NCBI GenBank assembly: GCA_015847255.1
Contig: JADLZK010001932.1
Span: 682,001 to 746,000 of the forward strand
Length of the DNA: 64,000 bases
Source of the DNA: Hyparrhenia diplandra
Taxonomy: Eukaryota > Streptophyta > Magnoliopsida > Poales > Poaceae
Direction: 5' to 3'
The notes under the pieces were generated by a model. It was not told the DNA's origin, did not search any database, and was given only the letters and a program-made list of their open reading frames with translations. Below are positions 1 to 11,743 of the stretch, in pieces. Position numbers and translations under genes: made by a program. Each line of letters begins with the position of its first letter. The first letter of the stretch is position 1.

Positions 1-272
1 ACGCTTCAAAGGTCCAAATTCTAGAACCTTAGCATCTCTTTGGTATTAGTATCTCTCCCCCAAGGTTTCTATCTTTACATATGTGCCAACTTGATCCAAA
101 CACATGGAAGCACATATGTAGGGGGCTACTACTACCAAAACCGAACCTTGAAATGATTGTCCATCTCTTGATTCATGATCAAAACTCTATGGGCAAGCAA
201 TTCAAGTTCAATTGAATTTTATTTCAATTCTTTATGAGTTTGGTTGTCATCAATTACCAAAAAGGGGGAGAT
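1..272 (+). mobile_element. 3' internal end of SIRE/Maximus-type Ty1-copia element
   Basis: Non-coding sequence typical of the region between pol/env-like and the 3' LTR in grass SIRE (Maximus) copia elements. It ends in a polypurine tract, AAAAAGGGGGAGAT, at about 259-272, next to the LTR. The phrase 'tcatcaattaccaaaaag' just before it is characteristic of this family. The rest of the element lies left of the window, so no protein domain is available to confirm the class. Confidence 0.65.
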
Positions 273-1940
273 TGAAATCTCATGTTTGGTTTTGGAAATT
301 GATGACACACTTGTGGACTAATCCTTTGATCTAAGTGTGTGACTTAAGAAAGGATTAGATGGATGACAAGGAGCATGATGATCATGAACATGGACCATGT
401 CGGTAGACTTGATGGATCGTCAAGCTCGGTGATCGGCTTGAGAGTAACCCGGAGATCAAGGCAAAGGTATACTTGATAGGGTTTTCCTTTCGGTGATCAA
501 GACACGATAGAGCGTGTGATCACATTATAGGATAGATAGCCGACTATCAAGAGGGGATGCGCGACAATCCTTGCATGAAGTGCTTCTAGGTCAATTGACT
601 TGCATTTTGCATTTTAGGACATGAGAGCACTAACCGATCTTGCCTAACATCTTGACGTGCTAACATTGGTGATAACGTGGTCATCTTGGACGTGTTGGCA
701 ACCTACGGTAAGAGGCCAAGCAAGTTTGAAGCAAAGAGCAAAGAAAAGATGAAGATGTCTTTGTCTCGGGGGTGGCCGAGCGCACGCCTGCGTGCGACGG
801 ACGCGCCGGAGCCGCCCGGTCGGTCGCGTCTCGCGAGAGCCCTGCGGGCGGGTTTTTGCGGGGCCGGTGGCCGGACCCTGGGATCGATGCGCGTCGGTGG
901 TGGACCCGGACCCCTTCATTCCGGACGCGATGCGCATGGCGCTGTTGGAAGTGGGCCCGAAGTGCTTGTCGATAGTGGCCAGGAAGCGCGACCGACGGAC
1001 CACGCGACCGGACCCGGTGGTGGTTCCGGTCGGTGCGTCGGTCAGCCAAAAGTGCCCAATTTGAAGCCAACGGTTTTATAGTCCCTCTCTTGCACATTTG
1101 AACACTCTAACTTGCTTGTGAGCATTTGAGACTCCTCTCCACTCATCTCTCCATCCATAGTCGTATTCTTGGTGAGATTGAGAGTGATAGAAGTGCATTG
1201 CATTGGTGATTGCATCTAGAGGCACTTCATCCTTGAGGCCGCGGGATTCTTGTTATCTTAGGAATTTGCCCTGGTTCCTAGCGGCTTGGGCAAGAGGCGG
1301 TGTTGAGCTCAAGTGGAGCTTGTTTGAGGCCACACCGGTGGTGATTGTGAGGGGTCGTTCCTTACCCCGTGGGAGGGTCGTGAAAGGAGCACTAGTGGGT
1401 TGCTCGTGGCTTGTTGGGTCCTCTCTTGTGATCGTTGCTTGAGCGCCCATAGGGGTTTTGGCACCGGCCATTAAGCTTAGCACACGTCAAGTGAGTGTGT
1501 CGCCACAACGAGGACTTAGCGTGCGGCAAGCACGTGAACCTCGGTAAAAATCATCGTGTCTATTGTCTTGAGCTCGTTGAAGATTTCTCATTGTACACGG
1601 TGATTGGGTACATCCTCTACACTCGCGGTGGTATTGTATTCTAGCCTCTTTGCATTACTTTCACTAGTATACTTGTGTAGCCTTGCTTAGCTTGTGTAGC
1701 TTGTGTAGTTTGTTTAGCACCTAGTGTTGAGATTAGTTAGAATTGCTTGTTCACCTAGGAGTAATCTAGTGACTTAGCCCTTGTGTGACCCTAGAGACAT
1801 TAGATATATCTTGCTTAACTTGTGGCTTGCATAGATAGTGTGTAGCACCGCTTATTTAACCGCCATCTTATTTACTAATCCGGGTGCTTAGTGTTGTTGC
1901 AAGAATTTTTTAATAGGCTATTCACCCCCCTCTAGCCATT
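273..1940 (+). mobile_element. 3' LTR of SIRE-like copia element
   Basis: Starts TGAAATCTCATG directly after the polypurine tract and continues with the 'attgatgacac' phrase common near SIRE LTR starts. It ends near 'attcacccccctctagcca', the usual LTR tail of this clade. The length of about 1.67 kb suits SIRE LTRs. The right border is uncertain by some 20 bases and the target duplication cannot be tested because the 5' LTR is outside the window. GC-rich short open frames at 680-1100 lie inside the LTR and are not genes. Confidence 0.6.
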
Positions 1941-1959
1941 AGGACCTTTCGGGGTAGGC

Positions 1960-3779
1960 CTACGAACTGCACCAAAACTTTCGGGATTTCTCTTTTATAA
2001 ACTTCATTATCAATCCCCTTTTCAAATCTAATTTTTCCTCCGACTTACGGCATCCATAGGACTCCGGTTTGACACCTGTCTCCGATGAGATCATTTGAAG
2101 GAAAATTAACAATGAAAGCACACCGGTCCCTGTTGTCCGAATCTCCCACTTATGGTTCTTACCGGGACGAAGCCTTTCTAGTTCCACTGCCAACTGATTG
2201 ACAGTAAAAGAACCTTCAAGCACACGTACCACGGCTCTAGTTTCTTGCATATTATCTTTTGGGTTATCAACCTTTGGAATGAAGTAAAAACCAAGCCCCT
2301 CTACAGCATAACCACAAGGAATAGCACTTGTATTTGTTTTCTTGCTGTTTGGGCATAACTTCACTGAATGATCCCCAAAACAAATTTCACAACATAAGAC
2401 TACGGTGCATTCAAGGATTGTGTGTCCTTTAGTATAACAACGATAATGATTATGGTTTTCCTTTATTTTTTGGCCCCTTGTACGGTGATTCTAGAATGTC
2501 AGGAGTTTTACCTAGCAACACAGGACCACTTGAGCTCCCTGTTTTTGGTAGTTCGAGGACACCCTCGATCGCCGCATCCAGCGCCATACTGCCGCCTTGT
2601 TGTTGCGCCACCACTCCGCCTTGAGCACCCAACACGCCGACCCCCGAAGTGCTTGCCATAGCAGCACCCCCCACGGTTCCTGCCTACACCTGCTGTCCAG
2701 CGAGCACCCCATGCCGCGTAAGGGGGCGCCAACCGAGCGAGCCGGCCGTGGAACCACCTCCAAGCGCCCGGGCCGTGGTCGTACCCACAAACCCCCCACC
2801 GGACGGGTGTCCCACCGCGGTTGGTGAATACCTCCATTGGCACCAAGTGTCGGAGGCGGTTGATGTAGCGCTCGACCCATGCCCGCTTGAGCAAAGAACG
2901 CCCATCGGTGCGGATGAGAAATCGCCGGGCCCATGTTCGGAGCTTGGCGGCGGCCGCCAATGGCCGGGGCCCCGAACTCAGTGCGGCCTCCTCGATGCCC
3001 GGCCGTGCTGGTTGCCGACTCCGCCACCGTGGTGCGCCGCCACCGCGCGGCTTGAAGACGATGACCACCATGATCTCCACGCCCATAGCCATAACGACCA
3101 CCACGCCGTCCTCGACCAGGAGCATGGAATCCATGGCCAAGGTCATTGTAACCTCCATGGGGGCGTAGCCATATCCGCCGTGGCCACCTCTCGCCACCAC
3201 CAAACCCATAGCTGCGACCACGCCCACGATGGCCATAGCCGCGACCTCCTCTTCCTCAAACCCCGGATCGAAACCGAGGGAAAAAACCCGGATTGTATCC
3301 GGTCCTCCTCTCCGCCGCCGCCACCAAACCCAAGCCCGACGGCACCGCCTCAAGGCCGCCATTGATCTCCTTGCAACCTCGACAAATGAAGGTTTTGGGG
3401 AAACGAGTGGCGGCTGAACCGATGCCGGCTTGACTGGTCTAGGGTATTTGTAGTCCCCGCACGACGGAAAAGGCAGCAGAGCCCCTTGGGCCTTGAAAGA
3501 AAACCGGGCCAAGTTGGATCTTGGATGGACTGTCGGCGCTACTCTAGGGCTTTTCCGTTGTTGCGATCGATCGGCACGGTCGAAGAGATCGATTTGCTTC
3601 ACGTCGTAGGCGCGAAATAGCGCATCTAACTCATCCAGGTTTAACTTTTCAAAAATATTCGAACTTGTGGCTTGGTCCTTGATCGTAGGTCGTTGAAACG
3701 ACACGATCGGGCGGCGCCCGACCAACCACGAAGTCGGAGAACAGATAGGGCGCCTCGCTTGGTCTCGATTGGCTCGCAT
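1960..3779 (-). pseudogene. Decayed CCHC zinc-knuckle / DUF4283-like protein
   Basis: On the minus strand, the bases just above 2364 encode two adjacent zinc-knuckle motifs: CYTKGHTILEC, whose expected first Cys is replaced, then CEICFGDHSVKLC. The knuckles run into AVEGLGFYFIPK and a segment with ERLRPGKNHKWEI, the pattern of grass CCHC proteins that carry a DUF4283-like region. Upstream (about 2500-3300) is a low-complexity, Gly/Arg-rich and Pro-rich stretch in shifting frames; 3600-3779 has an acidic segment (NLDELDALFRAYD). No single frame spans it and it ends beside the SIRE LTR, so I read it as a broken copy, possibly transposon-related. Such genes are numerous in grasses and have no firm function. 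Confidence 0.45.
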
Positions 3780-3899
3780 GGGTGGATACCTGCCAAAACT
3801 TGATCACCCAATGTTCTCGAGGGAGATACACGATGCGGTGGCAATGGTCCATGCCATGGAACTACAGAGCTTAGCTTTCTATGCACCATCGTCTCCACA

Positions 3900-5510
3900 A
3901 TCGTTTTTGGTAGTTTTACATCATCCGAGTTAAGAAAGTTACCTTGAAGAGCGTTCTCCGCCCCGACGAGTTGATCGAGAACCCGCCGTCGCAGCGGCCG
4001 TTGATGAATTCGGGGTGGTGATGTTCTCTTCTACTTCATCGCCCAACGAATCATCATCTTGAGTTGCCCGCACTTGACCGAAAACCAACTTACGGTTTGC
4101 TCGCATGGACCGGCCGGTCTCGACTTTGCAGCCGCAACCATCTCCACGAAACAATGACAGTTCTTGTCGTCCTTCCTTGCACCGCCCGTTCAACCTCCTC
4201 CGCACCGACCATCTCCATGCCCGGGTTAGATTTGGGGTAGAGCGCACTCATCGTCGTTGGGGCGGGGTGAAGCGTCGACCTCCTCTCCTAAGCGGTCTTC
4301 CACCAAGGTCGACGAGAGACACAGAGGGGTAACGGAAAGAGGTGTCTTTCCATGAGCTCCCCCTCGACGTCAACCATGGCGGTCACCGTGGTTGAGTCGG
4401 AAAAGAAAACGTCTCAAGGCCATCTTCATCCGCCCCGAGTTGAACTCGCCGAGACCACCGACTTGAGCTCGCCGCCCGACGCACCCGTCGAACATATCAA
4501 TAGCCTGTCGAACTGAGTTGACGGGCGACAGTAGTCGACCTCGCCACCACCATGGCGGTCACCGCCGAAAGCATGAGCCAGCGCCGCCCCTGAGCGCGTG
4601 CACAGCCCGCGGAGGACCTGCGTCTGCGGGTGCCGCCCGGCGTAATCAAGACGTCACCTCCCGGAGCGCCGCCCGAGTCGCCCGTCACACTCTCACCGTG
4701 AAAAGCGGATCCACTTAGGAAAGAAAGTTCTATCTCTCCACCTATAGCTACTGTATGGATCGTTCCTCATCTACATGGAAGTAGTACTCCTTTCGAACTC
4801 GAGAGGAGAGTCTCCATAGCCTCCATGTTGTGTTTTGTTCGGGAGAGAGCAGAAAACAGATCTGAAGCACAACATTGATTTAGATCGACCATGGAAAAAG
4901 CTTCACCGCTGGATTTTATCTCCCACTAATGTTTTTGGTAGAACTCCACCCAGTGGCAGACCTAGAAAAATTTGACAAGCGATTATAAACATAGATCATA
5001 GTACAAGTAAAATATGACAGCCTCATTAGTCTTAGCGAAAATAATGTTGCAACTCATGTTCACATCATGGCTATGGAGAGTAAAAAATCTAACATAAAAA
5101 ATTTCACACTAGTTTCCAACTACCAATCATACGACTAGGAGGAATTTGCATCTTTCTAGTCTTTAAGTTTTAAAACCATCGCTGTCCTCTAGATTGACAA
5201 AGGACCATGTTGGCTGCTTTTTGCATATCTTTATGGTCCGCATACTCCCTAGCCCAATGCTCAGAGCTATTACACACAAATCAGTTGCTTTTTCCCTTGC
5301 CTTTCTTCAAAGTTTGTTACAGCCTTGGCTTGAAAACAGACTCATTTCTTTTCAAGACTTTCTTTGCTCTGTTATGAGAACCATGAGGCTTTTTATCTTG
5401 CACCACGTTGGCGCTGGAAGCCCTCATCATCGAACATTTCCTTGCCACCGAGTATCCTTTGCCCTTGCCTTCTTTTCAACACCAAGAGTAGCAATAAGGT
5501 TAATTAGTTA
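3900..5510. other. Intergenic, no gene recognised
   Basis: 3900-4700 is GC-rich with short overlapping frames on both strands, possibly the decayed 5' part of the zinc-knuckle locus. 4740-5510 is AT-richer with only short frames lacking recognisable domains. I see no repeat ends or RNA genes here. Confidence 0.4.
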
Positions 5511-5515
5511 GGGCC

Positions 5516-5850
5516 TATTGGGATGGGTGACTATAATTAGTCACCTAAACCTCAAACAGGGGGTGACTTTTTAGTCCAAAGGTGACTAAAAATTTAGAAG
5601 TTAGAGATAGTCCAACTTATAGTGACTAAAGTGTTTTTCTCTCTTGTTTGGACCACATGCTCTCCTCTTTCCTCTCTCTTCTTTAATATCTTTGTAGTCC
5701 TCTATCTAAAGCGGTGGTGACTAAAGTTTAGGTCACTTGACTAAATATTTTAGTCACCTAACTACAAATGTATCCAAACACCCTCTTTCACCTAACTAAA
5801 TATCCGAACACCCCCTTACACTAAACTTTCATGCGTCCTATGCTTTAGGG
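5516..5850. mobile_element. hAT-type MITE relic (GTGACTAAA repeats)
   Basis: Repeated, partly inverted GTGACTAAA/TTTAGTCAC blocks lie between 'gggcctattgggatgggtgac' and 'gtatccaaacaccctc'. This arrangement is common in grass non-autonomous elements with 'gtgtttgg' ends. A second 'ccgaacaccccctta' ending follows, so the right border is ambiguous. No target duplication was found. Confidence 0.45.
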
Positions 5851-5867
5851 AGGTGGCAACAAAAACC

Positions 5868-6215
5868 TGACCAATTAGGTGGTAATAATTTGGTGACGAT
5901 ACCGCCATTCACAAACTTGTGAGGTAGCCCACACTCATGATTCTGGTGCTCGTTAGCCAGTATCTCAATCTCATGAGCCTGTTTGTCTTTTTATCTAGTC
6001 AATGCTATTTTTCCTCTAATATCGCTACAGGGATAAAATTGAGTGATTGATTGATAACAACGTGCCAACGCCAAACACAATTCGGACAGGGGCAAAAAGA
6101 ATTGAAAGCGATCTCTCAACGGCACACTTTATCTAAAAAAAACGGCACACATTAAACCAGGTGTTCAGTTTTTTAAAAAGAAAAGGCATGTGATAGTTGT
6201 CCAATAATAAGGGGT
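5868..6215 (+). repeat. Left copy of segmental duplication (unit A)
   Basis: Matches 8752-9415 at roughly 85-90% by eye: 'ggtgacgataccgcca', 'ctacagggataa', 'gagtgattgattgat' and 'cggcacactttatctaaaa' occur in the same order in both. In this copy the sequence runs straight through at about 6061 ('aacaacgtgccaacg'), where the right copy carries a 291-bp MITE, so it is the empty site. It ends at 6215 where 'ggggtgtgtttag' begins. Confidence 0.8.
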
Positions 6216-6890
6216 GTGTTTAGATCCTCCAAAATTGGCGTTGTAGTGAACTAAAAAGCACTGTAGCATTTTTCGTTTATTTGTGACTAGCAAATATGTC
6301 ACGTGTGTTGCAACGGAAAACTATTAAACATTGATGCAAGGTAATAAAGTGAATGGTACATATCAACTTATGTTTTAAGCTTTTATAATTTATTTTTTGA
6401 TGACTGTAATATCATAACATAAGTTAGTGCTGACAATAAATAACATGATCTTGATATATTTTTTCCTTGCATTGCAAAGTGCACAATTATTTAGATATAA
6501 ATATATCATAATCCATAACTTTAATTTTCCAAGTTATCCATGTGTTTCCATGACTCGACGTCTGTAGCTTTTTGACGCATCATATCAATTTATATATTTT
6601 TTTTGTCGATGTGTAAAGAGTTGGTCTTTCTGCCAATAATTATGACAGGGAGACCCTCTTTTTTTACACGTGCTTGTCAGGATTACATAAATATATTTGT
6701 TTGCATTTCATTAGACAAATAATGTGCTCAAGATTTCGGTTCATTAAATATTTAGTTGTACCATTAACTAATCCATAATTTAATAAAAGAAAGTTTAGAT
6801 GTGTGACCGGATAAAAAGCCCTGTTATGAAGAAACGTAATAAACACTACGATACCTGAGGTCCTGGCCCTTCTGTCTAGCAATCCTAAGG
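6216..6890. mobile_element. MITE fragment broken by a Helitron-like 3' end; remainder AT-rich
   Basis: 6217 starts with GGGTGTGTTTAG, the terminal repeat of the MITE family at 8974. The MITE breaks at about 6287, where CTAGCAAATATGTCACGTG followed by 'ttgcaacgg' begins. Read on the minus strand this is a Helitron-like 3' terminus: a CCGTTGCAAC-type stem, a spacer, then CTAG and T. The far end is not found. 6300-6890 is AT-rich with no gene. Confidence 0.35.
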
Positions 6891-6892
6891 GT

Positions 6893-7132
6893 GTGTTTAG
6901 TTGGTGAAATATTTTGGGTTCGGCCATTGTAGCATTTTTTTCGTTTGTATTTGTTAATTATTGTCCAACCATGACTAACTAAGCTCAAAAGATTCGTCTC
7001 GTATTTTTCAGTCAAACTGTGCAATTAATTTTTTGTTTAACTATATTTAATGCTCCATTTATACGTCAAAAGATTTGATATGACGGGTATTGTAGCACTT
7101 TTTGGATTCACTTTTCATAAAATGAACACACT
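6893..7132. mobile_element. MITE, GGGTGTGTTTAG family
   Basis: Starts GGGTGTGTTTAGTTGG and contains the hallmark internal phrases 'tgtagca', 'cgtttgtatttgt', 'ctcaaaagattcgtctcg' and 'tttaatgctcc'. It ends in a degenerate GAACACACTC. The same core occurs in inverse order at 8974-9264. The right terminus has diverged. Confidence 0.6.
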
Positions 7133-7834
7133 CAGCCTTATGATGAGGGCCGATTGGCCTAGGCGCCACTGATGTTGTCCATCATCGTGGATGGTACAGT
7201 AGATGATAGATTGATGAAGCATGATGGCTGCAGGCTGCTCGTGGGCTATATGCAGGATGTCAAAAGTGAATTCCATGTAAAGCGGTTGGCGGCCACACGT
7301 TGATGAATACGTTGATGAATGCTTATTGATCTTAGTTAGCGAGAAAAGATCGATGAAGAATCTTTGTCAACTCTATGTTGGAAAAATCCTCAATCTCGCT
7401 GCGTGATAGATGATTCTATAATTAGCAATTGAAGTACACATGAATTTTTAAAAATCCAAAGAACAAAGCGTCAAAGATTGAACAATTCTGCTCACAGCCG
7501 GCCCGGTCGTAGGGCAAAGTCTGAACCGGACGTCCGACGAGATCAACCGTGGACCGCGACAGCTGACGGGCTGGGACTGGCGTCGGACGTCGGCCGTTGG
7601 CGTAGGGCAGGGGTGAACTATGAACTGGCGAAGTCGCGAACCGATGTGCTGTGTTTGCCGCCTGCCTACCTCGATCCGTAATTCCTGGGGACCTGCTGTA
7701 TATATACCGTCGTTGGAGGCTGGCAGCATGCGACGCATGCCTGCATGGGCCTGATGCTCGCACATGCGAGTGGAGACATGGAGTCAGGAGTCAGGACCGT
7801 GCCTATCGGACCTTGTGGACAGGGCATGCGATGG
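7133..7834. other. Intergenic, no gene recognised
   Basis: Unique-looking sequence with a GC-rich patch at 7480-7690. Short frames occur on both strands, but none shows a domain, start context or codon pattern I can support. Confidence 0.4.
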
Positions 7835-8062
7835 GGTATTTTTTCGTATTAATAGCCGGAAATTTTCTCTTTATTAGTAAGTATAGATAAATATTATCCT
7901 ATCATGGGGTAATTAGACTCAAAAAATCGTCTCGTAATGTACATCTAAACTATACAATTATTTATTTTGTTTTAACTACATTTCATACTCCGGACGTGCG
8001 TCTTTTAGTGCATTTAATGCTTTAATGTGATGAGAATTTTGGAAATTTTAGAGAAAAGTTGG
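7835..8062. mobile_element. MITE relic, GGGTGTGTTTAG family
   Basis: Retains internal blocks in the family order: 'agtaagtatagataaatattatcctatcatgg' divided by a few changes, 'tcgtctcgtaatgtacat', 'catactccggacgtgcgtctttt' and 'gcatttaatgc'. Both terminal repeats are lost. It closes the roughly 1.85-kb insert that separates units A and B of the left duplicated copy. Confidence 0.5.
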
Positions 8063-8083
8063 GGACCTGTCACTGTCACTGTC

Positions 8084-8350
8084 AGTGACCAGAACGCACG
8101 AAGGCATCCAATGCACCAAGGACACCTGAGAATTGCGACGGTCGGGTCCGGTAATGGCCATGCGCCGCACCATCAGGAACCACCATGGGCATGGGCAGCA
8201 TCCAGGGCAGCTTCGTATTGAGCACCGGCCAGGCAGCGCCATCTCCGCACGCCCTCGCAGACCTTCTCGCTGTCGTCTTCCCATTCACGGATGGTGTCCC
8301 GGTCGTCCTTGGAGTTCATGAGACTAGTCAAGAATAGCTCCACCTTCTAG
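8084..8350 (-). pseudogene. Fragment of FMO last exon (unit B, left copy)
   Basis: About 265 bp matching 9438-9704, the last exon and 3' end of the intact-length FMO gene, at around 90% by eye. Shared landmarks are 'gtgaccagaacgcacgaagg', 'gagcaccggccaggcagcgcc' and 'gtgtcccggtcgtcc'. The remaining exons are absent, so it cannot encode an enzyme. Together with 5868-6215 it shows that the block just downstream of FMO was duplicated before the insertions arrived. Confidence 0.75.
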
Positions 8351-8744
8351 TCCTCATGGACCCCGATTCATGAGTTAATTTAGAGTCGTCGGCCTACTAG
8401 ACCAGCTTTGTTTTAATCTGATAGTTTGCTTGTATTTAGATATGCTTGTTCACGCTTGATGAACCCCGATTCGGCTATTTTAGCCGACACGGTTATGCTT
8501 TTCAGAGTAATATGTGCATGTAGATTTATCTGGCCTTAAATGTATCTAGCTTGTAAGATGTCGTAAGTCCTAGCAGCAGATAGTTTACTTGTTTTAGCGA
8601 AAAGGGTTTAGGAGGCCAGCCATCCGGTAGTCGGTTGGAATAGATCTAAGTTCTTTTAATGTTCAGATTGATAAGCATGCATGCGTTACCTTCAATATCT
8701 AAGCGAGATTGTTCGGATATTCCTCATACATGTCTACATTGATT
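8351..8744. other. Intergenic, no gene recognised
   Basis: Moderately AT-rich sequence between the two duplicated blocks. I see no coding signal, inverted repeats or element ends. Confidence 0.4.
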
Positions 8745-9429
8745 GATCATTTAGGTAGTAATAATTTGGTGACGATACCGCCAGTCATAAACTTGTTGCG
8801 TAACACACACTCATTGTTCTGGTACGTGCTCATTAGCCAGCATATGAATCTCATGATATCTCATGAGCATGTTCTACTATAGGTCGGTCATCTTTTCTTT
8901 GTCATTTAGTCACTACTATTTTTGCCTCTAATATCTCTACAGGGATAAGATTGAGTGATTGATTGATGACAACGGGTGTGTTTAGCACCCTAACTTTCTC
9001 TCCAAAATTTCCTACATTCTCATCACATCCTATCATATCGAAGCATTAAATGCACCAAAAGACGCATGTCCGGAGTATGAAATGTAGGTAAAAAAATAAA
9101 CTAATTGTACAGTTTAGATGTACATTGCGAGACGATTCTTTTGAGCCTAGTTACGCCATGGTAGGATAATATTTACCACTAATAAACGAAATGTGCTACA
9201 TAAACAATGCGATATAACAGACTACAGGAATTTTGGCCCAAAATTTTGGGCACTAAACACACCCAACATGCCAACGCCCAATAATTCAGGCAGGGGCAAA
9301 TAATTGAAAGCCAAACAGTTCAACGGCACACTTTATCTAAAAGCAGCACACATGAACCAGGTGTTGAATTTTTTTAAAAGAAAAGGCCATGTGCTAGATG
9401 TCCAACAAGATACGTACAGTTTTTGTCCA
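8745..9429 (+). repeat. Right copy of segmental duplication (unit A'), MITE inserted
   Basis: Matches 5868-6215 in order but is interrupted at 8974-9264. Beyond the MITE, alignment resumes with 'atgccaacgcc', 'caggcaggggcaaa' and 'cacactttatctaaaa'. It abuts the FMO 3' exon, giving the ancestral order A'-B'. Confidence 0.8.
8974..9264. mobile_element. 291-bp MITE with AAC target duplication
   Basis: Terminal inverted repeats are GGGTGTGTTTAG at the left and CTAAACACACCC at the right, flanked by AAC at 8971-8973 and 9265-9267. The paralogous site near 6061 lacks the element and has one AAC, which confirms both borders. Internal blocks such as 'gagacgattcttttgagcctag' recur in the MITEs at 6893 and 7835. 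A 3-bp duplication suggests a PIF/Harbinger- or CACTA-mobilised family, but AAC is not the usual TWA. Confidence 0.85.
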
Positions 9430-11082
9430 ATCAGTGACCAGAACGCACGAAGGCATCCAACGCACCACCCTGAGAATTGCGACGGTCGGGGTCCGGCAAT
9501 GGCCATGCGCCGCAGCATCAGAAACCACCATGGGCACGGGCAGCAGCCAGGGGGCAGCTTCGTATTGAGCACCGGCCAGGCAGCGCCATCTCTGCACGCC
9601 CTCGCGGACCTTCTCGCTGTCGTCTTCCCGGTCACGGAAGGTGTCCCGGTCGTCCATGGAGTTCATGAGGCTAGTCAAGAACAGCTCCGCCTTCCAGTCC
9701 TCCATGCGCGGGAGGTCCGAGTGCCTGTAGACGAACTCCCAGACCTCCTGATCGATCCATGCATGACCAAATGAAGAAGCTTGTCAGCAAGCTGCTAGAG
9801 ATTGTACGTGACCAGACCACCACCGCCGGAGAGAAGAGAAGCATGGAGTTCATGGCAATATATATATACATACACTGCGATCGGGTGGGACGGGGATGGC
9901 GTGCGTGTGGTAGGTCGGCACGCCGGCGATCTCTGGCACGGTAGTGCTCCTGCACCGCCCGCATCATGTCCTCCTCCGGCGGCAGTGCCACCTTTGCCGG
10001 ACAGCACCAGCGCGACCCACCTCGCCTGGGCCTCGAAGAACCACGGCGCGAACACCCGCATGGGGATGCCGACGAACGACAGCGACGGCGCGAGCGCCGG
10101 CGGGAACGTGTGCTCGTACAGCGGGTCGACGCGGTTGTCGCGGACGGTGAGCAGCCCCCGGTGTCGAGGAACGGGAACGAGTAGGTGTAGCCCGTGCAGT
10201 AGATGACGGCGTCGGCCACGACGCGGCAGCCGTCGGCGAACACCACCGCCCCGTCCTCGCACAGCCGGTCCACCTGCGGGTGCAGGCGGATGCCGGAGTG
10301 GTTGGCCAGAAACTTGACAGCATCGGCGGCGGCGGCGTGGCTGCCTCCACGGACCTCGCCGCGAGGTGGACCTCCTTGGCGACGCCGCAGAGCTCCGTCG
10401 CAATGTCCATGCCACTCTCGCCGCAGCCAACCACCACCACCACCTCGTCGCGGAAGGGGTCCGGCTCCCGGTACGAGTGGCTGTGCAGCTGCCGCCGCTG
10501 CCACGCGTCCATCCCTTCGATGCTAGGCAGTCTTGGCTGCGAGTAATGGCCATTGGCCACCACCACGGCGTCGAACACCTCCTCCTCCTCTTCGCCGCCG
10601 CCGCCGCCGCCGGCAGGGTCGACGTGCACTGATCTCACCTTCCATTTCACGTCAGGTGACGGCGGCGGCGCTGCCATGGCGACCCGCACGACCCTGGTGT
10701 TGAACTTGATGGCGTCGGCGAGGCCAAACGCCTCGTAGAAGTCCTTGAGGTAGCAGAACACCTCGCGGTGGCCCGGGAAGCGGCGCGCGTCGCCGGCGCC
10801 GCTCCTGGGCACGAACTGGAAGTCGGAGAAGCCCATGCACTCGCGCGCGCTTATCACCCGCGCCGACGCGTACATGCTGCTGTGCACCTTCACCGGCGCC
10901 TTGGCTCCAAGCGGGTCGTCGCCGTCGATCCTCGGGTCGTACAGCCACTGCCCGCCGACGTCGCTGCTCTGCTCCATGACCGTGACGGCGTGGCCCTCGC
11001 GCCGCAGCTCGCGCGCCGCCGCCAGGCCGGACATGCCCGCCCCGATGACGCACACCTCTTTCGGCCTGCCGCAGCTACCCAT
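9430..11082 (-). CDS. Flavin-containing monooxygenase, FMO GS-OX-like (frameshifted)
   Basis: Starts at 11082. The frame holds an FAD-binding GAGMSG at residues 14-19, the ECMGFSDF and FPGHREV region near residues 81-108, and the NADPH-binding GCGESG at 219-224. These identify a plant FMO close to the GS-OX clade, which S-oxygenates thioether substrates such as methylthioalkyl glucosinolates in Brassicaceae; grass substrates are unknown. Similarity continues in other frames: FLANHSGIRLHPQ, then CTGYTYSFPFLDTG, then TVRDNRVDPLYEH and FVGIPMRVFAPWF. Shifts fall near 10340, at the C-run 10155-10159, at the T-run 9993-9995 and near 9935. The last exon, below about 9760 after a short intron, carries LPRMEDWKAEL and CLAGAQYEA. 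The exact stop is uncertain. Homopolymer-linked shifts favour assembly error, though a pseudogene is possible. Confidence 0.8.
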
Positions 11083-11523
11083 ACCTATCTTCTACTTACA
11101 AGAGTGACGATTGACGTTCACTACTACCAAGTACGAACGCAATAGCTGCTGCGATCGACAATCCAACATCCCTTGCCATTTTGAACTCCAGAACACATAT
11201 GACGGCAACATTATAACCACTGAATTGGACTGCAGGTTACCAGGCCGCGCTCCAGTACGATGATGGTATGCTTTCACAGTCTTTCACCTAAAGTGACGAT
11301 TGATCTTGAAGTTTCTTGTTGCTTGCAGCAGGGATTTGGGTGTCGATTCTATTCATTGTTGCATGGACACGGGTGGTGAGTGTGAGTGAGTTTGACACTT
11401 TTATTGGAGAATAATATTAAGAACGCGATAATCAAATGTTGCAAAACTAAACTGGAAAAACTGTTCGCAAGAGGAATTGAAAAATGTTACCTTTATATAT
11501 CCTTCATTGTAAAAGTATTTATA
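11083..11523. other. 5' flank of FMO, no second gene seen
   Basis: Upstream sequence for the minus-strand FMO. A 30-base stretch at 11234-11263 recurs with one mismatch at 12317-12346, in the same orientation. No promoter element is clear enough to call. Confidence 0.35.
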
Positions 11524-11743
11524 GGGTGTTTAGTTTGAGGAGGCACTCAGATCTTAGATGCGGTGGTGCATCATGAGTTCATTCTCCAAATTTGGTGGAA
11601 TAACTCCAGCCCTCATTCCAGTGCAAGTTATTAGCTTGTGAGGAATGAAACGACGATGCATCCATCAACCTATTACATTCAACAAATCAAACAAAAACGT
11701 GAGAAATGAGTAGACGATGGATCATTCCTCAAACCAAACACCC
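11524..11743. mobile_element. MITE with GGGTGTTTRGTTTGAGGA ends
   Basis: The left end GGGTGTTTAGTTTGAGGA and the reverse complement of the right end, GGGTGTTTGGTTTGAGGA, differ at one base over 18. The element is 220 bp and non-coding. I could not find a clear target duplication, so the superfamily (Tourist- or hAT-like) stays open. Confidence 0.75.

Noticed and set aside
644..1483. Short GC-rich proteins at 0.6-1.5 kb
   Set aside because: They fall within the SIRE LTR, overlap on both strands and lack domains.
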